Source of the DNA: a bacterium
GTDB taxonomy: Bacteria > Krumholzibacteriota > Krumholzibacteriia > LZORAL124-64-63
Direction of reading: 5' to 3'
DNA: 64,000 nucleotides
Assembly: GCA_024231905.1 (NCBI GenBank)
Contig: JAAEQC010000164.1
Span: forward strand, 1-64,000
Positions 49,892-59,484 of the stretch are shown piece by piece. How positions within the stretch are numbered: the stretch's first letter is position 1; every line of letters begins with the position of its first letter. The notes under the pieces were generated by a model, which saw only the letters and a list, made by a program, of their open reading frames with translations, was not told the DNA's origin and did no database searches. The translations under genes were made by a program, and so were the position numbers.

Positions 49892-50830
49892 ATGCCCCGC
49901 TACCGCCACCATCTGCCCCAGCTCAACGGAGACCTCTTCCTGACCGACGGGGGACTCGAGACCACCATGATCTTCGAGCACGGCGTGGACCTGCCCGAGT
50001 TCGCAGCGGTGGTCATGCTGGAGACCACCGAGGGGCGGGCTCTGCTGCGCGACTACTTCCAGACCTACGCCGGGGTCGCGGCAGTCGAGGGGGCGGGATT
50101 CATTCTCGAGAGCGTGACCTGGCGGGCCAGCGCTGCGTGGGGAACCAAACTGGGCTACGACGCAGCCAGGCTGGACGGCTTGAACCGGGACGCCGTCGCC
50201 CTGGTGACGGAAGTCCGGCGGGAGATCGAGAACGACCTGCCTCACGTGGTCATCAGCGGTTGCATGGGTCCCCGGGGGGATGGCTACGAGGCGGATGGGT
50301 CCATGGATGCCCGGGAAGCCGAGGCCTACCACCGGTTCCAGATCGATTCCTTCGCTGCCACCGAAGCGGACATGGTCACCGCCTTCACCATGACCTCCAG
50401 CGCCGAGGCCACGGGTCTGGCCCGCGCCGCCCGGGCCGCCGGTCTGCCGGTGGTCATCGGTTTCACCGTGGAGACGGACGGCCGTCTGCCCTCGGGCGAG
50501 TCCCTGAATCGAGCCATCGAGACCGTGGACGACGCCACCGACCGCGCGCCGGCCTACTACATGATCAACTGCGCCCACCCCACCCATTTCGCGGCCGTGC
50601 TGGACCGGGGTCCCTGGATTCGCCGTATCCGCGCCGTGCGGGCCAACGCCTCGGTCAAGAGCCACGCCGAACTGGACGAGTCCACGGAACTGGACGCGGG
50701 GGACAGCCGCCTGCTGGGCCGCGAATGCGCCGCCCTGCGCAAGTTCCTGCCCAACCTCAACGTCTTCGGCGGGTGCTGCGGCACCGACCACGGGCATGTG
50801 GCGGAGATGGCGCGGGCGGCGACGGGCTGA
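49892..50830 (+). CDS. Homocysteine S-methyltransferase family protein
   Basis: This is a 312-residue (beta/alpha)8-barrel enzyme. Family motifs are LTDGGLETTMIFEHG, EGAGFILESVTWRAS, GCMGPRGDGY, and the zinc ligands: Cys227 in INCAHP and Cys295-Cys296 in FGGCCGTDHGH. Members move a methyl group from S-methylmethionine or betaine to homocysteine to form methionine. Length is normal for the single-domain form. ATG 49892 follows a GGAGAC site. It is monocistronic or follows the methyltransferase by 46 bp. The substrate is not determined. Confidence 0.92.
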   Translation: MPRYRHHLPQLNGDLFLTDGGLETTMIFEHGVDLPEFAAVVMLETTEGRALLRDYFQTYAGVAAVEGAGFILESVTWRASAAWGTKLGYDAARLDGLNRDAVALVTEVRREIENDLPHVVISGCMGPRGDGYEADGSMDAREAEAYHRFQIDSFAATEADMVTAFTMTSSAEATGLARAARAAGLPVVIGFTVETDGRLPSGESLNRAIETVDDATDRAPAYYMINCAHPTHFAAVLDRGPWIRRIRAVRANASVKSHAELDESTELDAGDSRLLGRECAALRKFLPNLNVFGGCCGTDHGHVAEMARAATG

Positions 50831-50988
50831 GCGGTCAGGCGAGGCCGGGGGACTGTTTGGCCGCCGGTGCCGGTTGTCATGCGGGTTCGGCGCAACTAGT
50901 ATCGGCAACGATGGGATGCCGGAGGCGAATGCCAGCCGATCCGGCGGCAGGAACGCCGATCCTCCGACTCCGAAAGGCGGGTCCGCCC

Positions 50989-51507
50989 ATGTTGCGCGCG
51001 GTTACACTCGTTCTCGTTTTCATTCTCCTGAGCGCCACCGCCCATGCCGACGACGATCCCTGGACCCCCTTCCACCCCCTGGCGGGCAAGTGGCGGGGCC
51101 AGGGCGAGGGCTTCGGCAGCACCTCCCAGGTCAAGCACACCTGGGAATGGGTCACCAAAGGCGCCTTTCTGGCCCTCCACACCGACTCCCAGGGCGAGGG
51201 CGAAGTCCACGAGGACATGGGCTTCCTCAGCCTCGACCGCGACCACGACCGCTGGATGTTCCGCCAATTCCTGAGCGAGGGCTTCGTGAACACCTTCGAG
51301 GTGGTCCCCGGCCAGGACAACGGCTTGCCGGTCTTCGACTTCAACTTCGTGGCGGCAGAGAGTGCAGGCAGCATGAAGGTCCGTATGCGCCTGGTATTCA
51401 CGTCCGCCGACGCCTACACCATGACCCTGGACCTGGCCGGCAAGAGCGGCGAGTACGGCACTTGCCAGACCATGACCATGACCAGATTCGAAGGGGAGGA
51501 CCGATGA
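50989..51507 (+). CDS. Exported DUF1579-like protein
   Basis: This is a 172-residue protein with a Sec signal (LRAVTLVLVFILLSATAHA). The mature part begins with W-T-P-F-H-P-L-A-G-K-W-R-G-Q-G-E-G-F and has the lipocalin-like beta-barrel features of DUF1579 (HTWEWVTKGAFLALHTDSQ, GFLSLDRDHDRWMFRQF). Ligand binding is likely but unspecified. ATG 50989 follows AAAGGCGGG. Its TGA overlaps the ATG of a small lipoprotein as ATGA, and AGGGGAGGA lies before that ATG, which suggests co-translation. Confidence 0.8.
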   Translation: MLRAVTLVLVFILLSATAHADDDPWTPFHPLAGKWRGQGEGFGSTSQVKHTWEWVTKGAFLALHTDSQGEGEVHEDMGFLSLDRDHDRWMFRQFLSEGFVNTFEVVPGQDNGLPVFDFNFVAAESAGSMKVRMRLVFTSADAYTMTLDLAGKSGEYGTCQTMTMTRFEGEDR

Positions 51508-51734
51508 TTCGTCGCAAAACCGGATGGTTGTTCATGTTGGGGGCTGCCTTCATGGCTGGTTGTGGCTCCGGAGACACGGACGAGCCCGCTTCGAGCCTGA
51601 GCAGGGCCCAGCGGGACAGCATCCTGGCCGATTCGCCTCTGCCCGGCGCGGCGGCGGTCCAGGGGGCCCTCGATGTGGCGGACACGGCCTCGACCCGGAC
51701 CCAGAGGATCGAAAACCTCAACAAACAGGACTAA
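51504..51734 (+). CDS. Small lipoprotein of unknown function
   Basis: This is a 76-residue protein with a lipoprotein signal (LFMLGAAFMAGC; lipobox FMAGC, Cys20). The mature part is short, hydrophilic and Asp/Ser-rich, with no known family. ATG 51504 overlaps the DUF1579-like gene's stop and follows GGGGAGGA. It ends in NLNKQD, just before the A+T-rich region upstream of the large protease gene. Confidence 0.7.
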   Translation: MIRRKTGWLFMLGAAFMAGCGSGDTDEPASSLSRAQRDSILADSPLPGAAAVQGALDVADTASTRTQRIENLNKQD

Positions 51735-51943
51735 ATATTGTAGGTTTTGTAATTCATCACAGAATTGTGATTTACATAGACTTGTTGATTTTATGCTACC
51801 CGAGCAGGTCCCCATCTGGTAAGGTGTTTTCCATGAGGGGGGACTTCGGAGGCTGAACCTAGAAATAACATCAATAGCTGCTGCACCCCTGTCTCGAAAT
51901 CCCGATCGCAACACACACATCCCAACTTGACGGGGGGCTCGCC
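51735..51943 (+). promoter_or_regulatory. A+T-rich upstream region of the subtilisin gene
   Basis: The first ~65 bases are A+T rich and hold a perfect inverted repeat ATCACA-GAAT-TGTGAT (51756-51771), then TTTACA and TATGCT boxes 15 bases apart, a short spacing. A leader hairpin follows, GTCCCC (51808-51813) with GGGGAC (51839-51844). An operator and promoter are likely here, but the exact -35/-10 pair is unsure. Confidence 0.45.
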
Positions 51944-54900
51944 ATGACCCGTGTCCGCTTGCATCCGTGGCTGATTGCCACGTGCATGCTTGCCGTCCTG
52001 CTAGCGGCAAACGTGTCCATTGCACAAACCAGCACAGGTCGGTACGCAACCGACGAATTCATCATCAAATTCAAACCCCACGCGACAGCATCGGCGAAGA
52101 ACTTCGTTCTGACCGACATCGGCGCCATCAACATGAAGGAGCTTTCCCGCATCCAGGCTCAGCACGGGCAGATGCAGGAGATTTCCATCGAGGACGCCAT
52201 CGCCCGGTGGCAGAACCACCCCGACGTGGAATATATCGAGCCCAACTGGGAACTCACCATGGACGAGGTCCCCAACGACCCGCTCTTCGGTGATCTCTGG
52301 GGTATGCAGAACACGGGTCAGACCGGCGGCATGGCCGGCGCGGATATCAGCGCTACCACCGCCTGGGACGTGTACACCGGCTCCGAGAGCGTCGTCATCG
52401 GCGTGATCGACACGGGTGTGGACTACAACCACCCCGACCTGGCCGCCAACATGTGGACCAACCCCGGTGAGATCGCCGGCAACGGCATCGACGACGACGC
52501 CAACGGCTTCATCGACGACGTCCACGGTTGGGACTTCATCAACGGCGACGCCGACCCCATGGACGACAATGGCCATGGCACCCACTGTGCCGGGTCCATC
52601 GGCGCCGTGGGCAACAACGGCATCGGCGTGGCAGGTGTGAACTGGAACGTCAAGATCATGGCGCTCAAGTTCCTCAGCGGCGGCGGTTCGGGCTCCACGT
52701 CCGACGCGGTCTCCTGCCTCGAGTACGCCACCATGATGGGCGTGCGCGTCACGAGCAACAGCTACGGCGGCGGCGGCTTCTCGCAGGCCCTGTACGATGC
52801 TATCGAGGACGCCCAGGCCAACGGCGCCCTCTTCGTGGCTGCGGCGGGCAACTCGGGCTCGGACAACGACGTCTCGCCCCACTACCCGTCCAACTACGAC
52901 CTGGACAACGTGATCTCCGTGGCCGCCACGGACCACGCCGACGCCCTGGCCAGCTTCTCGAGCTACGGCGCGACGACGGTGGACATCGCGGCCCCCGGTG
53001 TGGAGATCCTCTCGACCCAGCCGGGCAACGCCTATGGCTACCTGAGCGGTACGTCCATGGCCACGCCTCACGTGGCGGGCGCGGCGGGCCTCGTCATGGG
53101 CCGCTTCCCGGCCATCGGCGCGGCGGACGCCAAGTCGCTGCTCCTGAATTTCGCCGACCCCATCCCCTGGCTGGACGGTGTCATTCTCACGGGCGCGCGC
53201 TTGAACGCGTTCATGCCCATCGCCGATCCCGACAGCATTCCGCCGGCGCAGATCACCGACCTGGTGGTGGCGACGACGGGGTCGAACTGGATGGATATCC
53301 AGTGGAGCGCGGTCGGTGACGACGACCTCACGGGGACGGCGAGCCGCTACGACGTGCGCTACGCCGCCTTCCCCATCGACGATTTCAACTGGGACACGGC
53401 CACGCCCGTCAACGGCGCGCCCGATCCCGCGGACCCGGGCTTCGCCGAGAGCATGCGGATCTCCGGTCTCGACTTCAGCACGAGCTACTACGTGGGTGTC
53501 AAGGCCCTCGACGAGTTCGGCAACCCCTCGCCGGCGTCCAACTCGCCCCTGGGCACGACCCTCGGCGCTCCGGACATCGCGGCGGCACCGGGCTCCATGA
53601 GCGCTGACCTGCTCACCGGTGATTCCACCGCCCAGTCGCTCACCCTGAGCAACGTGGGCCAAGGCACCCTCGATTACGTGATTCCGACGCCCTATCTCGA
53701 AGGCGCGCCGACCATCACGAAGGTCTACGAGGAAGTGGTCAAGGGTGGGGACTTCCGCGTCGGTGACCCGGTCATCGAAGGCGCTGGCGGTCCCGACACC
53801 TTCGGTTACCGCTGGGTGGACAGCAACGACCCCATGGGCCCGGCCTACGACTGGGTGGACATCTCCGCCTTCGGCAACGTGGCCATGACCAGCGGCGACG
53901 ACTCCAACGTCGGCCCGTACGCCATGTCCTTCACGTTCCCGTTCTACGGGGGCGACTACTCCGAATTCCGCGTCTGTTCCAACGGCTGGCTGAGCCTCAC
54001 GAGCAGTTCGACGGCTTACGGCAACCAGCAGCTGCCCAACGCCGGCGCCCCGGCCCATCTGATCGCCCCGTTCTGGGACGACCTGGATACGGCCCCGGGC
54101 ACCGTCTACTGGTACGACGACGGCGCGCGCGTCATCGTCCAGTGGGACGGCGTGTCCCACTACGGCACCGGTGGCCCCTACAGCTTCCAGGCCATCCTGA
54201 ACCAGGACGGCTCCATCGTGTACCAGTACAACACGATGGCTGCTCCCCTCAACAGCGCCACCATCGGCATCCAGAACGGTTCCGGTACCGATGGCATGCA
54301 GGTGGCCTTCAACACCGAGTACGTGGCCGACGGCCTGGCGGTACGCATCTGGGCCGTGCCCCAGTGGCTGACCGTGATGCCCGACGAGGGCACCGTGTGG
54401 GCCGGCGGCTCCACCGTGCTGAACGTCAACTACGACGCCACCGGCCTGGTGGGCGGCACCTACTCCGGAACCATCCGCATCGTGAGCAACGATCCGGACG
54501 AGCCGGACTTCGAAGTGCCCGTCACCCTGGACGTGACCGGCGCGCCGGACGCGGCGGTGAACCCGTCGCTCGTCGACTTCGGCGACCTCTTCTTTGGCGC
54601 CACACCGTCCTCACCGGTGACGGTGAGCAACATCGGCACCGACCTGTTGACGGTTACCGGCATCACCATCGGCGACGCGGCCTTCACGGCCGACCAGTCG
54701 GCGTTCACGCTCATGCCGGGCGCCAGCCAGGTGGTGAACGTCACGTTTAACCCGCCCGCGGTGGCCAGCTATGCGACCACCATGGAGATCGCCAGCGACG
54801 ACCCGACAGACCCGGTGCTGACGGTCTCGCTCGCCGGCGTGGCCCTCGATCCTCCGCAGTTCGCGGTGGACCCGTCGGCGCTCGCCAGCGCCCTCTACAC

Positions 54901-57900
54901 GGGTGAAAACGAGACGCAGATCCTGAACTTCAGCAACTCGGGCGGGGCGGACTTCGAGTTCGACCTGGCCATCGATTTCCACGCGGACGTCACCGTCTAC
55001 GAGGAGACGATCGAACTGGGCAAGGGCGATGCCGATCCGCGTCCGGGTATCCTCGGCGCGGGCGGTCCCGACCTCTACGGTTATCGCTGGATCGACAGTG
55101 ACGAAGCGGGCGGACCCGTCTTCGAGTGGACCGACATCAGTGCCACCGGTACGCCGATCTTCTCCGGCACCGCCGATGACATCAATAACGGTCCGTTCCC
55201 CATCGGATTCGACTTCGGGTTCTACGGGAACACCTTCAGCGAGTTCAACGTCAGCTCGAACGGTTTCCTGAGCTTCACGAGCACGTCCTCGGACCTGTCC
55301 AACGCCCCGTTGCCGGGCACGGGCGCTCCCGAGAATCTGCTGGCCGTATTCCACGACGATCTGCGGATCGACACGTCGACCGGCGCCAACGTGTTCTACC
55401 AGAACATGGGCGACCGGCTCATCGTGCAGTGGCACGAGGTACCCAAGTACTTCGCCAGCGGCGCGCTGACCTTCCAGGCGCACCTGCTGCCCAACGGCAC
55501 GATCATGTACTACTACCTGACCATGACGGACGCGACCCTGACCTCGGCCACCGTGGGTATCCAGAACGACGCCCAGGACGATGGTCTGACCGTGGTCTAC
55601 AACGAGGCCTACATGCACGACGGTCTGGCCGTCCGCTTCCAGGCCTTCCCCGAGTGGCTGGTGGTCAACCCCAGCGGCGGAGTCGTGGCTCCGGGCGGCA
55701 GCGTGCCGGTCGAGGCGCGCTTCAACGCCGACGGTCTCTTCGGAGGCACCTACGGGGCGGACATCATCGTCAACAGCAACGACCCGTCGGTCCCCTCGCT
55801 GCCGATTCCCGTGACACTGGTTGTCACCGGTGCACCGCAGCTGCAGGTGAGCGCCGTGGCGTTCGACTTCGGCGATGTCTTCCTGGGCACGCCGACGTTG
55901 CAGAACCTGGTGGTGTCCAACGCCGGCACCGACGACCTGGTGTTCTCGAGCATCAGCATCGACAACACCGATTTCAACACCTCACTGACCGCGCCGCTGA
56001 CGCTCGGTCCCACCCAGAGCATGATCGCAACGGTGGGCTTCGTGCCTTCGGTGACCGGCGCCCGCAGCGGGACGCTCACCTTGGTGAGCAACGACCCGAC
56101 CCAGCCGTCGCTGGACGTCACGCTGGCCGGCAACGGCCTCGAGCCGCCGGTGGCCTCGGTGGACCCGACGAGCCTCACTTCCGACCTGTTCACGGGTCAG
56201 CAGGAAGCTCAGGCGGTCACCCTGTCCAACACCGGTGCCAGCGACCTGATCTGGTCGTCCCACACCATGCTGGGCGCGGCGGACATGGTCGTCCACGCGG
56301 ATCTGGCGCTGGGCAAGGATGACGTGGACCCGCGTCCGGGCATCCTCGGCACCGGCGGGCCGGACCTCTACGGTTATCGCTGGAAGGACAGCGACGAGGT
56401 GGGTGGTCCCGTCTTCGAGTGGACGGACATCGCCGCCACCGGTACGCCGGTCTTCTCCGGCACGGCCGATGACAGCAACGAGGGTCCGTTCCCCATCGGG
56501 TTCGCCTTCCCGTTCTACGGGACGCCGTTCTCCGAGTTCTACGTGTGCTCCAACGGCTGGGTGAGCTTCACCAGCACGTCGACGGATCTCTCCAACGGCC
56601 CGCTGCCCGGCACCGGCGCCCCGGAGAATCTGCTGGCCATCTTCCACGACGATCTGCGCGTGGACACGTCGGCCGGCAACAACGTCTACTACGAGAACAT
56701 CGGCAATACGTTGGTCGTGCAGTGGGACGCGGTCCCGCGCTACAGCTCGGGCGGGCCGTACACCTTCCAGGCCCACCTGTACCCCAACGGCACGATCTAC
56801 TACTACTTCCTCACCATGACGGGCGACCGTCTGGACGAGGCCACCGTAGGCATCCAGAACGCCACCCAGGACGATGGTCTGACGGTGGTCTACAACGACG
56901 CCTACATGCACGACAACCTGGCTGTTCGCCTGGCTCCGGTCTCGGACTGGATCACGGTGAATCCGGCGACCGGCGTCCTGCCGGCCGGCGGCTCCGAGGC
57001 CGTGAACGTGACCTTCGACGCGGCCGAACTCTTCGGTGGCGTGTACGAGGGCGCGGTGCTCTTCGAGAGCAACGACCCGGTCCACGGCCTGCTCGAGGTC
57101 CCGGCGACGTTGAACGTCACGGGCGTGCCCGTGCTGGCGGTCGAGCCGGCGCAGATCGACTTCGGCGAAGGCTTCGTGGGCTACACGAAGACGGTCGAGT
57201 TCCTGGTCTCCAACGTGGGAACGGATCTGCTCAGCGTGACGGGCTTCTCCACCAACAAGACGGACTACAGCTTCGAGCCCACGGTGTTCGATCTGGATCC
57301 GTTCGAGAGCCAGATCGTCACGGCTTCCTTCGCGCCGCCGACGGGCGACAATCGTTCCGGAACGTTGTCGATCACATCCAACGACGCGAATTCGCCGACC
57401 ATCGTACCCATCGTGGCCATCGCGGTGGACCCGCCGGTGGTGCAGATCATTCCCGAGTCCATCGTCGGCGCGGCCATGCCGGGTGCGTCCAAGGTCAAAC
57501 CGCTGAAGATCCGCAACGCGGGCTACAGCGACCTGACGTGGTCGATCTCGGCCGCGGAAGGCGCGGTCTCCAGCACGGTCCAGTATCCCTACCTCGCGGT
57601 GGGCAAGGAGGAGGTCGATCCGCGACAGGGCATCCTCGGTACGGGCGGTCCCGACACCTTCGGGCACACCTGGATCGACAGCGATGAGCCGGGCGGACCG
57701 GCCTACGTGTGGAACGACATCAGCGCCATCGGGACGCCGATCTTCGGCGCCTACAACGATGACGCCAACGAGGGGCCGCTGCCGATCGGGTTCAGCTTCC
57801 CGTTCTACGGCAACGACTTCACGGAGTTCAACGTCTCCACCAACGGCTTCATCAGCTTCACGAACACGTCGACTTCGTACTCCAACCAGCCGCTGCCCAA

Positions 57901-59347
57901 CGCCGGCGCACCGGAGAACCTCCTGGCCGTCTTCTGGGACGACATGGTGGTCGATCCGAGCGACGGCGGCGAGGTGTACTACCACCACGACGGCGAGAAG
58001 ATGATCGTCCAGTTCGAGATCAGGCGCATCGCCACAGGCGGCGCCCCGCCGTTCTTCAGCATGCAGGCCTGGATGTACCCCAACGGCAACATCATGTATG
58101 TGTACCGCCAGTTGGGTGTGCAGACCGACAGTGCGACCATCGGCATCCAGAATGCCGACGGTACCGACGGTCTCATGGCGGCGTACAACACCGCCTATGC
58201 CCACGACGAGATGGCGATCCTGTTCCAGGCCGTGCCGCCCTGGTTGTCCGTGTCCCTGGACAGCGGCATCCTGGACGCCAACGGCAATGAGACGGTCCAG
58301 GTCACCATGGACGCCGAGCATCTCGAGCCCGGCGACCACGCGGGTGTCCTGACCCTCAACAGCAACGACCCGGCCAACCCGGTGGTCGCCATCGACGTGA
58401 CGTTCCATGTGGGCGTGGTCGACGCGGCGGACAGCGCGCTGAATCCGGACGTGCTGGAAGCGGGCGACGGCGTGTACGGCGTCCAGGCTCTGATCGAGCT
58501 GCCCGAGGGCTACGATCCGGCGGACGTGGTCATTTCGACGGTGATGCTCAACGGTCAGATCGAAGCTCATCCGCTGGCCTGGGCGGTGGATGAGGACTTC
58601 AACCAGAACGGCACACCGGACCTGAGGGTGAAGTTCTGCCGCGAGGACGTGGAAGCGCTCCTGCCCCACGGCGACGCGGTCGAAGTGACGGTCACCGGCG
58701 AGATCGCCGACACCATGTGGTTCCGATCTGTCAACACCGTGCGGGTCATCCGGCCCGAGATCACCGCGCCCAACGGCGGTGAGACCTACTACACGGGACA
58801 GAACCTGGAGATCGCCTGGAACGACCCCGAAGGCAGGACGGTCGAGTACGCCCGCCTGTACTACTCGGCGGACGACGGCCTGACCTGGTCGGCCATCACC
58901 ACCAGCAACTACGTGGGGTCGAGCTACATGTGGCAGACCCCGGCCGACGCCGCGGAGAACGTGAAGATCCGCGTGTTCGTGTACGACAACGACGGGCTGC
59001 TCGGCTCGGACGTCACGGACGCCTCCTTCACGGTCATCTACGGTGTGACGGCAGCCGGGGACGTGCCGACGGTGTACGCTCTCGAGGCCGCATACCCGAA
59101 CCCCTTCAACCCGCAGACCAAGATCGCCTTCGACCTGGTGCATCCGGCCCGGACGAAGATCATGGTCTACGACGTGAAGGGCCGCCTGGTGACGACGCTG
59201 CTGAACCAGCCCATGGAAGCTGGCAGCCACGACGTCACCTGGTTCGGCAGGGACGCCGCCGGCCGCTCGGTGGCTTCCGGCGTGTACTACTACAAGATCA
59301 ACTCGGGTGACTTCGAGGCGATCAAGCCGATGACGCTGCTCAAGTAG
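51944..59347 (+). CDS. Giant subtilisin-like (S8) protease with four repeat modules and NPFNP tail
   Basis: This is a 2467-residue exported protein (signal ...ATCMLAVLLAANVSIAQ). A short propeptide-like region (about 30-120) precedes the S8 domain, with D156 in VIDTGVDYNHPD, H211 in DDNGHGTHCAG, N303 in AAAGNSG and S371 in GTSMATPHVAG. A fibronectin type III-like part (about 430-545) comes next. Four ~430-residue modules follow, each with a GGPD-[TL]-[FY]-G-[YH]-x-W segment and two beta-sandwich (choice-of-anchor D/Hydin-like) parts. The C-terminus from YPNPFNPQTKIAF to PMTLLK is the FlgD-Ig/type IX-like domain. It is probably a surface or secreted protease. It is monocistronic and followed by a strong terminator. 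Confidence 0.92.
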   Translation: MTRVRLHPWLIATCMLAVLLAANVSIAQTSTGRYATDEFIIKFKPHATASAKNFVLTDIGAINMKELSRIQAQHGQMQEISIEDAIARWQNHPDVEYIEPNWELTMDEVPNDPLFGDLWGMQNTGQTGGMAGADISATTAWDVYTGSESVVIGVIDTGVDYNHPDLAANMWTNPGEIAGNGIDDDANGFIDDVHGWDFINGDADPMDDNGHGTHCAGSIGAVGNNGIGVAGVNWNVKIMALKFLSGGGSGSTSDAVSCLEYATMMGVRVTSNSYGGGGFSQALYDAIEDAQANGALFVAAAGNSGSDNDVSPHYPSNYDLDNVISVAATDHADALASFSSYGATTVDIAAPGVEILSTQPGNAYGYLSGTSMATPHVAGAAGLVMGRFPAIGAADAKSLLLNFADPIPWLDGVILTGARLNAFMPIADPDSIPPAQITDLVVATTGSNWMDIQWSAVGDDDLTGTASRYDVRYAAFPIDDFNWDTATPVNGAPDPADPGFAESMRISGLDFSTSYYVGVKALDEFGNPSPASNSPLGTTLGAPDIAAAPGSMSADLLTGDSTAQSLTLSNVGQGTLDYVIPTPYLEGAPTITKVYEEVVKGGDFRVGDPVIEGAGGPDTFGYRWVDSNDPMGPAYDWVDISAFGNVAMTSGDDSNVGPYAMSFTFPFYGGDYSEFRVCSNGWLSLTSSSTAYGNQQLPNAGAPAHLIAPFWDDLDTAPGTVYWYDDGARVIVQWDGVSHYGTGGPYSFQAILNQDGSIVYQYNTMAAPLNSATIGIQNGSGTDGMQVAFNTEYVADGLAVRIWAVPQWLTVMPDEGTVWAGGSTVLNVNYDATGLVGGTYSGTIRIVSNDPDEPDFEVPVTLDVTGAPDAAVNPSLVDFGDLFFGATPSSPVTVSNIGTDLLTVTGITIGDAAFTADQSAFTLMPGASQVVNVTFNPPAVASYATTMEIASDDPTDPVLTVSLAGVALDPPQFAVDPSALASALYTGENETQILNFSNSGGADFEFDLAIDFHADVTVYEETIELGKGDADPRPGILGAGGPDLYGYRWIDSDEAGGPVFEWTDISATGTPIFSGTADDINNGPFPIGFDFGFYGNTFSEFNVSSNGFLSFTSTSSDLSNAPLPGTGAPENLLAVFHDDLRIDTSTGANVFYQNMGDRLIVQWHEVPKYFASGALTFQAHLLPNGTIMYYYLTMTDATLTSATVGIQNDAQDDGLTVVYNEAYMHDGLAVRFQAFPEWLVVNPSGGVVAPGGSVPVEARFNADGLFGGTYGADIIVNSNDPSVPSLPIPVTLVVTGAPQLQVSAVAFDFGDVFLGTPTLQNLVVSNAGTDDLVFSSISIDNTDFNTSLTAPLTLGPTQSMIATVGFVPSVTGARSGTLTLVSNDPTQPSLDVTLAGNGLEPPVASVDPTSLTSDLFTGQQEAQAVTLSNTGASDLIWSSHTMLGAADMVVHADLALGKDDVDPRPGILGTGGPDLYGYRWKDSDEVGGPVFEWTDIAATGTPVFSGTADDSNEGPFPIGFAFPFYGTPFSEFYVCSNGWVSFTSTSTDLSNGPLPGTGAPENLLAIFHDDLRVDTSAGNNVYYENIGNTLVVQWDAVPRYSSGGPYTFQAHLYPNGTIYYYFLTMTGDRLDEATVGIQNATQDDGLTVVYNDAYMHDNLAVRLAPVSDWITVNPATGVLPAGGSEAVNVTFDAAELFGGVYEGAVLFESNDPVHGLLEVPATLNVTGVPVLAVEPAQIDFGEGFVGYTKTVEFLVSNVGTDLLSVTGFSTNKTDYSFEPTVFDLDPFESQIVTASFAPPTGDNRSGTLSITSNDANSPTIVPIVAIAVDPPVVQIIPESIVGAAMPGASKVKPLKIRNAGYSDLTWSISAAEGAVSSTVQYPYLAVGKEEVDPRQGILGTGGPDTFGHTWIDSDEPGGPAYVWNDISAIGTPIFGAYNDDANEGPLPIGFSFPFYGNDFTEFNVSTNGFISFTNTSTSYSNQPLPNAGAPENLLAVFWDDMVVDPSDGGEVYYHHDGEKMIVQFEIRRIATGGAPPFFSMQAWMYPNGNIMYVYRQLGVQTDSATIGIQNADGTDGLMAAYNTAYAHDEMAILFQAVPPWLSVSLDSGILDANGNETVQVTMDAEHLEPGDHAGVLTLNSNDPANPVVAIDVTFHVGVVDAADSALNPDVLEAGDGVYGVQALIELPEGYDPADVVISTVMLNGQIEAHPLAWAVDEDFNQNGTPDLRVKFCREDVEALLPHGDAVEVTVTGEIADTMWFRSVNTVRVIRPEITAPNGGETYYTGQNLEIAWNDPEGRTVEYARLYYSADDGLTWSAITTSNYVGSSYMWQTPADAAENVKIRVFVYDNDGLLGSDVTDASFTVIYGVTAAGDVPTVYALEAAYPNPFNPQTKIAFDLVHPARTKIMVYDVKGRLVTTLLNQPMEAGSHDVTWFGRDAAGRSVASGVYYYKINSGDFEAIKPMTLLK
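53580..58420 (+). repeat. Four tandem ~1.29-kb coding modules inside the subtilisin gene
   Basis: Landmark codons for the G-P-D-x-[FY]-G segment recur near 53790, 55065, 56360 and 57650, a period of about 1270-1300 bases. Modules 2 and 3 are most alike and share long near-identical blocks (for example around the P-L-P-G-T-G-A-P-E-N-L-L stretch). Module 1 and module 4 are more diverged. The pattern is duplication of a multi-domain unit within one open frame. Confidence 0.8.
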
Positions 59348-59370
59348 CGAGAGTCGGTTTCACAACGGAG

Positions 59371-59413
59371 CCGCCCGCCGGACCTTCGGGTTCGGCGGGC
59401 GGTTTCGTTTGTT
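59371..59413 (+). terminator. Strong Rho-independent terminator of the subtilisin gene
   Basis: CCGCCCGCCGGACC (59371-59384) and GGTTCGGCGGGCGG (59389-59402) form a 14-bp stem with one G-U pair and a TTCG tetraloop, followed by TTTCGTTTGTT. Confidence 0.85.
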
Positions 59414-59484
59414 CCGCCCGCAGGCTTGTTCCGGATCGGGGAATCTGATAGACCCAATCAGACGGTCATCAGAAGGAGGCTCCG

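Noticed and set aside
47173..49893. 906-codon minus-strand frame over VF530, AraC and DUF3788
   Set aside because: It is antisense to four supported genes and shows shadow-frame composition.
53580..58420. A CRISPR-like or transposon repeat
   Set aside because: The repeats are long, in frame and protein-coding, with no spacers, inverted ends or transposase.
55982..59230. 1082-codon minus-strand frame antisense to the subtilisin
   Set aside because: The repeats of this frame only reflect the module repeats of the plus-strand protein.
18721..59347. Claim of a functional type IX secretion system in the window
   Set aside because: Only cargo-type tails are visible; no Por/Gld/Spr genes occur here.
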